Assembly (NCBI GenBank): GCA_019113175.1
Contig: DXHY01000059.1
Span: 62,001 to 126,000, forward strand
Reading direction: 5' to 3'
Origin: Candidatus Eisenbergiella stercoravium
GTDB lineage: Bacteria; Bacillota; Clostridia; Lachnospirales; Lachnospiraceae
DNA length: 64,000 nt
The first letter of the stretch is position 1. Every line of letters starts with the position of its first letter. The position numbers and the translations under genes were made by a program. This document shows positions 47,715 to 58,261 of the stretch, piece after piece. The notes beneath the pieces were generated by a model. It did no database searches. It was not told the DNA's origin and saw only the letters and a list, made by a program, of their open reading frames with translations.

Positions 47715-47937
47715 ATTAATCTTTTTTCCTCACTGAAAATAAAGAAAAGAAGGGCCGCCTCCTGTCTGGTATTATTCTATATGATTTCAGTGTACTCATT
47801 TTTAAATTGCATTTCAAATATTTATTCTTTATCAGTTTCCATAATTGATTTTTATGAAATCTTTCAGTATACTATATTCATAAACCGCAAGGTGTAAATC
47901 GCGAAAATTCGTGAAATGCGAGGAGAAGAAATCATAT

Positions 47938-48840
47938 ATGGAATTAAGAGTTTTGGAATATTTTCTGACGGTGGCACGGGAACAGAGCATTACCGCAGCG
48001 GCGGAATCTCTGCACATTTCTCAGCCCGCCCTTTCCACCCAGCTGAAGGCTATGGAAACAGAGCTTGGAAAACAGCTTTTAATCCGGGGCGTAAAAGGCT
48101 CGCGCAAGGTTACCCTGACAGAGGAGGGCATGATCCTGCGCAAACGCGCGGAAGAAATCATCTCCCTTGTCAGGCGGACGGAAAATGAAATCACCCAGTC
48201 TGATGCGACAATCGCGGGAAATGTATTTATCGGTGCGGGTGAAACGGAAACCGTGCGCCTGTTTGCCATGGTCGCAAAAAAGCTGCAAAAAAAATATCCG
48301 GATATCCAGTATCACATCTCCAGCGGTAACGCGGAGCATGTACTGGAATATCTGGATAAGGGTCTGATTGATTTCGGCCTGCTTTTTACGGAGATCGATC
48401 CGCAGAAATATGAAGTGATGACGCTCCCTTTCAGGGACACCTGGGGCGTACTGATGCGCAGAGACTCTCCACTGGCCGAAAAGGAAACAATCTGCCCGGA
48501 GGATCTGTGGGATAAACCACTTATCGTTTCTCATCAAAAAGGAGACAATCTCTATCTGGAAAACTGGATTGGCCGGGAAGAGTCAGAGCTGCATATTGTT
48601 GCCACCTATAATCTCATTTTCAACGCCTCTCTGCTGGTGGATGAAGGACTTGGATATGCGTTATGCTATGACGGACTCATTAATACACAGGGAAGCAATC
48701 TCTGCTTCCGGCCCTTTTCTCCGCAGCTGAATGCTTCCGGTTATATTGTCTGGAAGAAATATCAGATGTTTTCCAAGGCAGCAGGCGTCTTCCTCCAAAG
48801 CTTAAAGGAACTGCTTGAGAAGGAAGCCGGGAGCATCTAA
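47938..48840 (+). CDS. LysR-family transcriptional regulator
   Basis: MELRVLEYFLTVAREQSITAAAESLHISQPALSTQLKAMETELGKQLLIRG. Confidence 0.93.
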   Translation: MELRVLEYFLTVAREQSITAAAESLHISQPALSTQLKAMETELGKQLLIRGVKGSRKVTLTEEGMILRKRAEEIISLVRRTENEITQSDATIAGNVFIGAGETETVRLFAMVAKKLQKKYPDIQYHISSGNAEHVLEYLDKGLIDFGLLFTEIDPQKYEVMTLPFRDTWGVLMRRDSPLAEKETICPEDLWDKPLIVSHQKGDNLYLENWIGREESELHIVATYNLIFNASLLVDEGLGYALCYDGLINTQGSNLCFRPFSPQLNASGYIVWKKYQMFSKAAGVFLQSLKELLEKEAGSI

Positions 48841-48880
48841 ATAATATACTGAATATACTTACACTCCCGGCAGCGTCCCT

Positions 48881-50545
48881 CTACCCCAGCATCTTCCAGG
48901 ATACCCGGCAGCAGCTGCGGTACAGAAGCGTTCCGCAGGAAATGGTCAGAAGCAGAATCACCACTTTCACCACGAGCTCCGCCGTCTCCATCCATACAGT
49001 CTGTGGCAGAACATATTCCATGAAAAAGGCCGCTCCAGCAGCCGGAAGGATGGCAATGCTTCCGGCGAGCATGGACACAAGAAGAGATATGCTCTGTTTT
49101 ACCGCGGCAGTCTCCGATTCCCAGTCAAAGGAAGGCAGCTTCAGATTGATCCAGACACCGAGCGCGGAAAGCAGCCACAGGGATGCCGCCGGAAACGCTG
49201 CCGTCCAGATGCCGTCCGCCCATCCCCCAAGCGTCACCATCAGGGCGGAAAGAAGCACAGAAGGAACGCCCATAGTCAGGTTAACCAGTATTTTCCCCAG
49301 AAAAACCGACTGGGGTCTGATGGGAAGCGACTGCAGCAGCCAGAGCTGTTTTCCTTCCATGGAAAGAGAGATCGGCGCAGTATTTCCCATCGCGGCCAGA
49401 AGGGACATCAGAAAGGGAATCCCTGTCCGCAGCAGCCTTCCCGCCTCATCCTCTGACAGCTGCATTGCTGCCGCAATCCGGGCATTTCCCATCACCGCAA
49501 GAGCTGCTGCTGCAGCCGGTATCAGGAGATAGATCACGAGGGTGTTGGAGACATAAATGTGAGAAGCAAAATACCGGCGAAGCTCCCGGAAATATTCCGC
49601 CTTCCAGACCGGCTGCAGACGCTGGGTTCCCATCCGAAACCGTTTTCCCGCGCCGTGCTGGCCCAGCATTCCGGAAATTTCCCGAAAACGCGGCCCGGCT
49701 GCCGCAGTGAAAACGGCAAACATGCCCGCTGACAGACCGGCAAACAGCAGGAGGTCTGATATTCTTTGATCTGCCACCCCTGCCGCATACAGACCGGCAG
49801 GCGGATAGAAGCGGATTCCGGCAGCCACAGCCGATTCCAGCAGTCCGCCCAGATCTCCCACATCAGGCTCCCTTATCCCGAAGGAAAACGCAAAAGATCC
49901 CGCCACCACAAGCAGAGAAAAGCCAGTCGTAAGGATCATCCTCACCACTCCCCTGTGCTTCATGCCCGCTCCTGCCGCAAGGATGATCGTCCCCAGAGCA
50001 GCCGCCGTCGTCAGAGGCAGAAGCGGCTGAAAGGGAAGTGCGAGCAGGGTCATAAAAAGGGAACCGATGCCGGGCCGTTCCAGCATCAGGTATACCAGAG
50101 TAGCCGGAAGCACTATGGCCGCCGAAAACAGCAGCTCCTCCGCATATAAAATGAAAAAACGGCTGATAATCACAGAAACGGGGGACAGCGGAAGCGGGGA
50201 AAGACGTTCCAGATCCGCCGCATCAAACAGAATCGGCGCCGCCTTCAGAAAGGAAAAAATAAAAATCACCGCTCCGGAGATAAGAGCCGCAAACGCCGGA
50301 ACGCTCTCTCCCGCCCCGATCATACACAAAAGAACGGCGGCAGCCGCAAGGTAGAAGATCATCAATCCTGCCAGGAGCATATAAACCAGAAGCATTCCGG
50401 TCAGCCGGATGCTTTTTCTTCCATCTTTTCCGTGGATCACCTCATTTATGCCAAGACAGTTCCGCAGCTTCAGTCCGATCAAAAGAGCAGTCTGCCTGAA
50501 CAGGCCCTCGAAAGCCTGACTGCCCGCCTTTTCATTCCTTTTCAT
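48881..50545 (-). CDS. ABC-2-type exporter permease
   Basis: Polytopic membrane protein, coupled to the adjacent ATPase gene. Confidence 0.75.
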   Translation of the reverse strand: MKRNEKAGSQAFEGLFRQTALLIGLKLRNCLGINEVIHGKDGRKSIRLTGMLLVYMLLAGLMIFYLAAAAVLLCMIGAGESVPAFAALISGAVIFIFSFLKAAPILFDAADLERLSPLPLSPVSVIISRFFILYAEELLFSAAIVLPATLVYLMLERPGIGSLFMTLLALPFQPLLPLTTAAALGTIILAAGAGMKHRGVVRMILTTGFSLLVVAGSFAFSFGIREPDVGDLGGLLESAVAAGIRFYPPAGLYAAGVADQRISDLLLFAGLSAGMFAVFTAAAGPRFREISGMLGQHGAGKRFRMGTQRLQPVWKAEYFRELRRYFASHIYVSNTLVIYLLIPAAAAALAVMGNARIAAAMQLSEDEAGRLLRTGIPFLMSLLAAMGNTAPISLSMEGKQLWLLQSLPIRPQSVFLGKILVNLTMGVPSVLLSALMVTLGGWADGIWTAAFPAASLWLLSALGVWINLKLPSFDWESETAAVKQSISLLVSMLAGSIAILPAAGAAFFMEYVLPQTVWMETAELVVKVVILLLTISCGTLLYRSCCRVSWKMLG

Positions 50546-51278
50546 TCCGGACCACCTCCATGAATACCTCTTCCAGACTTTTCCCGGCGGTCAGCGCTTC
50601 CATTTCTCCCTGAACCACGAGACGCCCTTCCCGAATGATGGCAATCCTGTTGCACAGCTTCTGCGCCACCTCAAGCACATGGGTGGAAAAGAAAATCGCG
50701 CTTCCCTCCCGGCAGAGCGCATGCATATTCTCCTTCAGCACTACTGACGCCTCCGGATCCAGCCCTACAAACGGTTCATCCAGAAGAAGCAGCCTGGGCC
50801 TGTGGAGAAATGCGGAAATCAGAGCCAGCTTCTGCTTCATTCCATGGGAATAAGTAGAAATCAGATCTCCAAGGTTCCTGGAGATGCCGAACCGCCCTGC
50901 CAGTTCACCGATCCGCTCTGTTCTGAGCGCTCCCGGGACACGGTAAACATCCCCGATAAAATTCAGATACTGGATTCCTGTCAGATATTCATACAGGTCA
51001 GGATTATCCGGCAGATAGGCCATCCGCTCCTTACACCATAACGGCTCCTCCTGAATGGAATGTCCACAGATGAGGATCTCACCCGCCTCAAAATCCAGGA
51101 TTCCGGAAACCGCCTTCAGCGTTGTGGTTTTCCCGGCCCCATTGTGGCCGATAAATCCGAAAATATCTCCTCCGCAGATATCCAGACTCAGCTCTTCAAC
51201 CGCCCGTTTCCCTCCCCGGTAGGTTTTGGAAAAATTCCGGATTGAAAGAACCGGTATGTCTGTTTTTTTCTCTTCCAT
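50532..51278 (-). CDS. ABC transporter ATP-binding protein
   Basis: GHNGAGKTTTLKAVSG; YSHGMKQKLALISAFLHRPRLLLLDEP; ATG behind GGAGG. Confidence 0.92.
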   Translation of the reverse strand: MEEKKTDIPVLSIRNFSKTYRGGKRAVEELSLDICGGDIFGFIGHNGAGKTTTLKAVSGILDFEAGEILICGHSIQEEPLWCKERMAYLPDNPDLYEYLTGIQYLNFIGDVYRVPGALRTERIGELAGRFGISRNLGDLISTYSHGMKQKLALISAFLHRPRLLLLDEPFVGLDPEASVVLKENMHALCREGSAIFFSTHVLEVAQKLCNRIAIIREGRLVVQGEMEALTAGKSLEEVFMEVVRNEKE

Positions 51279-51760
51279 GGAATCTCCTCCATTCCGGAGC
51301 GTTTCGCCCCTTATTTCTGTCACGATTTCCTTTGAACTGCCATAAACATATCACTTTCTTTTTATTGTGTCAAGCACGTAATACAATAATACAATCTGCA
51401 TCATTAAAACCGATACAAAAAAATTGAAATTCCTCATCCATAACATTCGGCTTTTTTGAATGATCCGAAGAATCTTGACTACACTTTTGTTGTATGTTTT
51501 AATGTAATCAGATCATATATCAGTTATTTTTTTGGTGAAAATATCCTATTCAAAAGGGAGCGCTACCATATTTTATAGGATAATAACACAAATTAGTGTT
51601 TCATATTTTCAAAAGTAATTTCACAAAATACGAATTAATGTATGCTCGCTAATTTATGAAACACATCAATGAATTGTATGATTTTTCGATCTCACAATTC
51701 AAAGTCCGGCCGGGCAGATTCCAGACAAATATGACGAAATTTAAAGGGAGGTAATTCTAC

Positions 51761-53455
51761 ATGGCAAAACGTAACAAGTGGCTGAGTATATTTCTTATGG
51801 CAACGATGTCATGTTCATTACTTGCGGGGTGTGGTTCCAATGGAAGCGACACCAGCAGTGAAAGTGTTGTTGTTGATGCAGATTCAGAAGCAGGTGAAAA
51901 CAACAGCGAAGCAGCGGCTGAAACTGACCTGCCTGAAATTATTGCCCAGGCACAGGCAGATACAAATTTTAACGCAGAAGGATATCCGCTCGTAAATGAA
52001 ACAGTGAAAAAGACAATCATGATCAGAAAGCCTGGAAATATCGGTGATGTTGAAGAAATGGAAACACTGAATTACATTGCTGATAAAATGAACATTGACA
52101 TTGAATGGATCGTGGTGGGTGCAGATGGCTGGAATGAGCGTATCAATCTCATGTTCGCGACCAATGACCTTCCGGATATCATCATGAAAGGGTCAATTCC
52201 AAATCTCTCTACAGTAATTGAAGATGGTCAGCTGACTGCAATCGATGATCTCATGGAGGCTTATTCTACCGGCTTGAAACCGCTTCTTGAGGAATACCCT
52301 GATGTAGCAGTTTCTGCCAGGGCTTCTGATGGAAAACTGTATACGCTGCCCGGTGTAAACACATTGCGTCCGAATCTGACAAGCCATCGAAATCTCTGGA
52401 TCAATCAGCAATGGCTGGATAATCTCGGACTGGAAATGCCTACTACCACCGATGAGCTTCTGGATGTACTCCGTGCTTTTCGTGATGAGGACGCAGACGG
52501 CGACGGAGATCCAAATAATGAAATTCCTTATGCAATAGAGGACTCCGGCGCAGGGCATACCGCACGTCCGGACATTATTGCAGGATTGTTCGGTCTTTAT
52601 TACAACATGGGATACGAAAACATACAGCTCGTTGATGGTACAGTCAGCTTCCTGAAAAACACCGACGACTGGAAGGAAGTTCTTCAGTATATGAATACCA
52701 TGTATACAGAAGGTCTTCTGGATAATGAAGTATATACGCAGACCGGCGATATGTCCATAGGAAAAATCTCCTCCGGTACATGCGGTGTGTTTGGGCTGTC
52801 ATCAGATGATCTTTTTACTACTGTAAGCGATCAATATGTTGCACTGGCGCCCGTACAGAGTCCCAATGGAAAAACGCCCGTTATTCAGCTGGAATCGAAC
52901 AGTATGGGCAGCAACACATTTATTACATCAGCAGATGAGTCTCCCTGGGTTTCCTTCCGTTTTCTTGATTATTTCTTTACTGAAGAAGGTTCCATGACGA
53001 TCGGCTGCTTCAATGAAGACCTGATCGGGATAACCTGCCAGCAGTATGACGATGGCACCTGGGATTATACTGATGAAATGCTGAATGACGAACGTGGCGT
53101 AGCAGTAGCGGTCGGAGATGCCTGTCCCCTTCCCGGAGGAGGTTTCGGTTACTGGCGCAATGAAAACAATTCAAACTATATCTATTCTGCCAAGGTACAG
53201 GAAAATGTTCCTGTATGGGAGCCATATTATCAGCAGGATACCGTTTATGGGACTCCTCTTTTTGATTCTGACACACAGGCCAAAGTTGATGAGATTCGAA
53301 CAGACCTCGATGTTTATGTGTCTGAATGTCAGGCGAAATTCATTACCGGAGAAATGAGTTTTGATGAATGGGATAATTACTGTTCTACACTGGAAACACT
53401 TGGGGTTGACGAACTCGTTTCCTATTATCAGGCTTATTATGATTCTCTCCAGTGA
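51761..53455 (+). CDS. Extracellular solute-binding lipoprotein (LplA-like)
   Basis: Lipobox LLAGCGSN; EF-hand-like DEDADGDGDPNNEIPY; upstream of LplB/LplC permeases. Confidence 0.9.
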   Translation: MAKRNKWLSIFLMATMSCSLLAGCGSNGSDTSSESVVVDADSEAGENNSEAAAETDLPEIIAQAQADTNFNAEGYPLVNETVKKTIMIRKPGNIGDVEEMETLNYIADKMNIDIEWIVVGADGWNERINLMFATNDLPDIIMKGSIPNLSTVIEDGQLTAIDDLMEAYSTGLKPLLEEYPDVAVSARASDGKLYTLPGVNTLRPNLTSHRNLWINQQWLDNLGLEMPTTTDELLDVLRAFRDEDADGDGDPNNEIPYAIEDSGAGHTARPDIIAGLFGLYYNMGYENIQLVDGTVSFLKNTDDWKEVLQYMNTMYTEGLLDNEVYTQTGDMSIGKISSGTCGVFGLSSDDLFTTVSDQYVALAPVQSPNGKTPVIQLESNSMGSNTFITSADESPWVSFRFLDYFFTEEGSMTIGCFNEDLIGITCQQYDDGTWDYTDEMLNDERGVAVAVGDACPLPGGGFGYWRNENNSNYIYSAKVQENVPVWEPYYQQDTVYGTPLFDSDTQAKVDEIRTDLDVYVSECQAKFITGEMSFDEWDNYCSTLETLGVDELVSYYQAYYDSLQ

Positions 53456-53536
53456 TAAGTCATTATTTCAGGAGTATTATCCTGTAAAAGCATCTCAGAT
53501 TTTTATTTACTTACAAAAACGTATCAGAGACACAGG

Positions 53537-53566
53537 CCGGGAAGGACAGTCTCCTTCCCGGGCTTT
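53537..53566 (+). other. Intercistronic hairpin between binding protein and permease
   Basis: CCGGGAAGGA-CAGTC-TCCTTCCCGG followed by GCTTT. Confidence 0.7.
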
Positions 53567-53676
53567 GACCGGATTTCTCCTGATATCCCGTTGCTGCATT
53601 TTCAGGAAATTGATACGGTCATTATCTGTATTCTTGCGGCCATAAAAACGGGGGCTACAAACAGAAAGGGGGTTTT

Positions 53677-54609
53677 TTGAACGTGTCATCGTCCAGGAAT
53701 AACAAGGGGAAATTATGGAAACGTATGGCATCATGTAAAGAGCTGTATATCATGCTCCTGATTCCTGTCATATGGTATATTCTTTTTCTTTATACACCCA
53801 TGTACGGTATTATTATTGCTTTTAAGGATTATCGGGCTGCCAGAGGCATATGGGGAAGCGAATGGGTTGGACTGGAACATTTTAAGCGATTTTTCAGTGG
53901 TTTTTATTTTAGCAGAATTGTCGGAAATACGCTTGTCATTAATATCCTAATGCTTTTGTTTGGCTTTCCGTTTCCAATCTTTTTTGCCCTGCTGCTTGGA
54001 GAATTACGAAGTACGAGGTTTAGGAAGATTCTGCAGAATGTAGCTTACATTCCACATTTTCTTTCTGCCGTTATCGTGGTCAGTGTCATGCAGCTGATTT
54101 TAAATCCAAATACCGGCGTATACAATATTATCCGTCAGTTTTTTGGACTTTCCACAACAAATTATTTTGCTTCTGTGAGCGCCTTTAAGCCTATGTACAT
54201 TATATCCGGAATATGGCAGAATATGGGATGGGACGCCATACTTTATATCGCGGCTCTGGCCGGAATTGATCCAACTCTGTATGAAGCGGCCTCCATAGAC
54301 GGTGCCGGCAGACTACAGAAAATCTGGCATATTTCACTCCCGGGGATCAGCAGTACCATAACGATCATGCTGCTTCTCCGCTGTGGACAGATTATGAATA
54401 TCGGTTACGAAAAGGTTCTTCTGATGCAGAACAGTCTGAATCAGGCATCAAGCGATGTAATTTCCACGTATGTATATCGTGTTGGTATTCTGGAGGGCAA
54501 TTTTGACTATTCGACGGCAATCAGCCTTTTTAATTCCGTATGCAATATTGTACTTCTTTTGGTTGCAAACTTTATTGCCAAACGGGTAAACAATACGAGT
54601 CTATGGTAG
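53677..54609 (+). CDS. Carbohydrate ABC permease (LplB-like)
   Basis: YTPMYGIIIAFKDYRAARGIWGSEWVGLEHF; LYEAASIDGAGRL. Confidence 0.92.
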   Translation: MNVSSSRNNKGKLWKRMASCKELYIMLLIPVIWYILFLYTPMYGIIIAFKDYRAARGIWGSEWVGLEHFKRFFSGFYFSRIVGNTLVINILMLLFGFPFPIFFALLLGELRSTRFRKILQNVAYIPHFLSAVIVVSVMQLILNPNTGVYNIIRQFFGLSTTNYFASVSAFKPMYIISGIWQNMGWDAILYIAALAGIDPTLYEAASIDGAGRLQKIWHISLPGISSTITIMLLLRCGQIMNIGYEKVLLMQNSLNQASSDVISTYVYRVGILEGNFDYSTAISLFNSVCNIVLLLVANFIAKRVNNTSLW

Positions 54610-54619
54610 GAGGCGGATC

Positions 54620-55510
54620 ATGAAACAAAAAAGCAAACAGAAAAAAGAGCTTCCACAGGATAAAGCTGTCCGTATCTTTTTTGAAATTATGGGTCTTCTG
54701 ATTCTGGTTGTGGAAGCCTATCCCCTGATCTATGTACTCAGTGCTTCCTTCAGTTCCTCGGATGCCATATCTTTGGGAAAGGTTTTTCTGTGGCCGGTAG
54801 AATTCAGTCTGGAAGGTTATAAAATGCTCTTTGAGGATTCCCAGATTTTAACCGGCTTTAAGAACAGTTTAATTTACCTTTTTGTAGGCGTTACTATTAA
54901 TATGGCACTTACTATGCTTCTGGCCTTTCCTCTTTCAAGAAAGGAACTGCCCGGGAGGAATCTGCTTACCATTTTTATTGCCGCTACAATGTACATTAAC
55001 GGCGGTCTGATTCCTACCTATCTGCTTGTCAGCAGACTGGATATGGTCGATACCCTTTGGGGACTGATTCTTCCTACTGCCATTTCAACTACAAATATGA
55101 TCATAATGAGGACCTATTTTAACTCAACCATACCGGAAGATCTGCGGGAAGCCGCCTTTTTGGACGGATGCAGCTACACAAAATATTTTTTCAGAATTGT
55201 TATTCCACTGTCTGCTCCAATTTTGGCCGTTATTGCTTTGTATTATGCGGTTGATTCCTGGAACACCTATTTTAACGCACTGGTTTATCTGCGTTCATCA
55301 GAAAAGGCAAATCTGCAGCTGGTGCTGAGAGATATCCTTCTGGCAAATCAGGTGAATTCAGGAGATGGCTCCTATGCGGAAAATTCCAAGCTCGGAGTTA
55401 CAATAAAATATGCCGTCATCGTTGCCGGCTGTATTCCAATGCTGGCTATTTATCCGTTTGTACAGCGCTATTTTACCAAAGGGGTCATGATTGGCTCCAT
55501 CAAAGGCTGA
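54620..55510 (+). CDS. Carbohydrate ABC permease (LplC-like)
   Basis: PEDLREAAFLDGCSYTKYFFRIVIPLSAPI; YPFVQRYFTKGVMIGSIKG. Confidence 0.92.
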   Translation: MKQKSKQKKELPQDKAVRIFFEIMGLLILVVEAYPLIYVLSASFSSSDAISLGKVFLWPVEFSLEGYKMLFEDSQILTGFKNSLIYLFVGVTINMALTMLLAFPLSRKELPGRNLLTIFIAATMYINGGLIPTYLLVSRLDMVDTLWGLILPTAISTTNMIIMRTYFNSTIPEDLREAAFLDGCSYTKYFFRIVIPLSAPILAVIALYYAVDSWNTYFNALVYLRSSEKANLQLVLRDILLANQVNSGDGSYAENSKLGVTIKYAVIVAGCIPMLAIYPFVQRYFTKGVMIGSIKG

Positions 55511-55561
55511 AGAGCGGAAATCTGACTTAATAAAATATAATCCTGGAGGAGGAAATGAACA

Positions 55562-56701
55562 ATGAAACCATCCTGTCATGAAACATGGAATGATATCCTG
55601 AAGGAACATCAGATCGAAAAGGTACAGTTTTACCGCTGCCGTGCAAGATATCCCCGGCTGCACGGAAAAAACGCAATCCGTGGTTATCACGGGTTTGGCG
55701 GAGAAATTGATATGGCAAAGCTGACAACCAAAAGCGGAATATCCGGTTGGGGACAGTTAAGTACAGATATCAATGAGGCAAAAAAATCCGCCGAATTGTT
55801 GAAGAATCATCCTGTTACTGAGCTTTTCCACTCAGAAACCGGTATAATGGATGAAAGGTTACAGGCGTTTGATATTCCGCTGCATGATCTGGCAGGCAGA
55901 ATTCTCAATATACCGGTATGCCAGATGATTAATCCTGCAGCTGTGCTTCAGGCTCCTGTTTATGATGGAGCCATCTATATGAATGATATTATACCGGAAG
56001 ATTCTCCGTTTGGCCCCAAACGTGTGATTCAGGAGAGCATTGATGACGTGCAGCTGGGACACACGATTCTGAAAGTAAAGATTGGAAGAAGCCATAAATG
56101 GATGAACCATGATGAAGGTCTGGCAAGAGATATTGAAATTGTCAGAGGAATTCATGAAGCTTTGCCAGGTACTGCAATTATGGTTGACGCAAATGATGGG
56201 TATACTCTGGAAGATTCCATAGCCTTTCTGGAAGGAATCGGGGATACGGAAATCTATTGGTTCGAAGAACCTTTCCGTGAGGAAGAAGAAAAAAACCGCG
56301 AATTGAAAAACTATCTTCTGAAAGAACGCCCCTTGACGTTACTCGCAGATGGAGAATCCATGACTGATATTCCTCTTTTGAGGGACCTGGCACAGAAAAA
56401 GCTCCTTGACGTATGGCAGCCTGATGTATGCGGATATGGATTTACTAAATGGAGAAATCTTATGAAAGAGATAAGTGAAAACGGATGGCTCGCTTCTCCA
56501 CATGCCTGGGGAACCGTGACCAAAACGCATTACTGCACCCATCTTGCCGCGGCTTATCCGCATCATATTCCCTGTGTGGAAGCTGTTCCGGGATCCATAG
56601 AGGGAGTAGATTTTGGCGGCTACCAGCTGAAGAATGGTATTATGCAGATTCCGGATACGCCCGGTTTTGGCATGGAGCTGATCTGGGCTCCTGAAATATG
56701 A
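55562..56701 (+). CDS. Enolase-superfamily protein (mandelate racemase/sugar-acid dehydratase-like)
   Basis: KVKIG (KxK), MVDAND, WFEEPF, ADGES metal-ligand motifs, ASPHAWGT. Confidence 0.85.
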   Translation: MKPSCHETWNDILKEHQIEKVQFYRCRARYPRLHGKNAIRGYHGFGGEIDMAKLTTKSGISGWGQLSTDINEAKKSAELLKNHPVTELFHSETGIMDERLQAFDIPLHDLAGRILNIPVCQMINPAAVLQAPVYDGAIYMNDIIPEDSPFGPKRVIQESIDDVQLGHTILKVKIGRSHKWMNHDEGLARDIEIVRGIHEALPGTAIMVDANDGYTLEDSIAFLEGIGDTEIYWFEEPFREEEEKNRELKNYLLKERPLTLLADGESMTDIPLLRDLAQKKLLDVWQPDVCGYGFTKWRNLMKEISENGWLASPHAWGTVTKTHYCTHLAAAYPHHIPCVEAVPGSIEGVDFGGYQLKNGIMQIPDTPGFGMELIWAPEI

Positions 56702-56717
56702 AAATGGAGGGTTTGAA

Positions 56718-57677
56718 ATGGCTGATATTGGAAACAAAACGGCTGAATTTAATCTGGACGATATTCATGCACTGAGAATGGCAGCGCGCGCACTTTCATC
56801 TGAAACCAGACTCGCCATTCTAAAACTCCTGCAGTCCGGAAGCAAAAGCATAGGCGAGCTGTCTGAGGAACTGCAGATTCCCATGTCTACCATTTCAACT
56901 TCTGTCAGTATTCTGGCCGATGCCAAACTGATTATTACGGAAAATAAGCCTCAGGAACGAGGCATGCTCAAACTTTGCTCCCCCTTCCTGTCGCAGATTA
57001 TCTTTCATCTGAGCAGCGACACTTCTGTCGAAACAAGTGAAGCAAGTAAAACTCTCACTATGAATATGCCCGTTGGCTGTTATACTGATGCGGAATCAAT
57101 CACGCCCACCTGTGGTTTATGCAGCGAATACAGTGTCATAGGGGAAAAGGATGCCCCGCTCTCCTTTTTCCATCCGGACCGCTTTTCCGCCCAGAGAGTC
57201 TGGTTTCATTCCGGTTTTCTGGAATATCGATTTTCATTTGTATACATGAATAATATTATTTTTAAATGGATGGAAATCTCCTTTGAGACCTGTTCCGAAG
57301 CGCCGATGTATCGTGATCCCTGGAAAAGCGATATCAGCGTTTATGTCAACGGAAAAGAACTTGGTGTCTTTGAAAGTCCATGTGACTGCGGCGGTGTCCG
57401 AGGAGCTTTAACTCCCGCCTGGAACAGTATTCTCTCCACTCAGTATGGTTTTCTGAAAACATGGCGTCTGGACGAAAGCGGCACATATCTTGATGGTATC
57501 AGAATTAACGATCTGTGTATTTCCGATATTTCTTTTTCTGATTTACCATATATCAGCGTTAAAATCGGCGTTTCCGAGAATGCTGTTCACGTTGGCGGAA
57601 TTAATTTATTCGGAGACAAATTTGGAAATTATGCTCAGCCTCTGGTACTAAAACTGGGCTATCAGCTGGATAAGTAA
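56718..57677 (+). CDS. ArsR-type winged-helix regulator with a long uncharacterised C-terminal domain
   Basis: ARALSSETRLAILKLLQSGSKSIGELSEELQIPMSTISTSVSILADAKLI, then ~230 aa with a Cys-containing, beta-rich look. Confidence 0.8.
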   Translation: MADIGNKTAEFNLDDIHALRMAARALSSETRLAILKLLQSGSKSIGELSEELQIPMSTISTSVSILADAKLIITENKPQERGMLKLCSPFLSQIIFHLSSDTSVETSEASKTLTMNMPVGCYTDAESITPTCGLCSEYSVIGEKDAPLSFFHPDRFSAQRVWFHSGFLEYRFSFVYMNNIIFKWMEISFETCSEAPMYRDPWKSDISVYVNGKELGVFESPCDCGGVRGALTPAWNSILSTQYGFLKTWRLDESGTYLDGIRINDLCISDISFSDLPYISVKIGVSENAVHVGGINLFGDKFGNYAQPLVLKLGYQLDK

Positions 57678-57821
57678 CGTTACATGCCAAAAAAGTTCGT
57701 GGCGGAAAGAACCTGAAAAACATCACCACATTTATACCTGCCAGGACAAAAGACTTCCCATGAAAGAAATTATACTTCAACGTTGGATAATATAATTATC
57801 ATTATGAGTTAATTTTTAAAC

Positions 57822-57856
57822 AAAAGGACCTTTGGCTCGCCATGGTCCTTTTATTG
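57822..57856 (+). terminator. Rho-independent terminator of the sugar-ABC/enolase operon
   Basis: AAAAGGACC...GGTCCTTTTATTGTTTTT. Confidence 0.75.
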
Positions 57857-57983
57857 TTTTTAGGCTATGCTTTTTCACATCACCTTTCTCTATCCCATTA
57901 TTTTCCAAGATATCCGTTAACCGTTGTGCCACAGAATCGTTCCACCGAGGGGGACAGAAATAATATCAGCGCTTCTATCCCAT

Positions 57984-58151
57984 CTACACATCCTCCAGCG
58001 TGCGCTTTCCGTCCCGCTTCCCGTTCAACTCCCGGCAGGTAAGCACAATCACCGTCGCCACCGCAGCTCCCATCATGCCCCAGTGAAAGTCGAAAATGAA
58101 CAGGGACTCCAGAATGACATTGGCCACAGCCTCTGCAAAGGTAGATACCAT
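57984..58151 (-). pseudogene. MATE efflux transporter remnant
   Basis: MVSTFAEAVANVILESLFIFDFHWGMMGAAVATVIVLTCRELNGKRDGKRTLEDV*, directly downstream of a MarR gene on the same strand. Confidence 0.6.
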
Positions 58152-58261
58152 GGCAAAGTCCGGACTTCAGTCCGAACGGATGATGGGATTCATCGCCTTC
58201 CGGATTCCGCGCAACATCCCCTGTGCGGAACCGGTATCCCTATGGATTGGACTGTTTTTCG

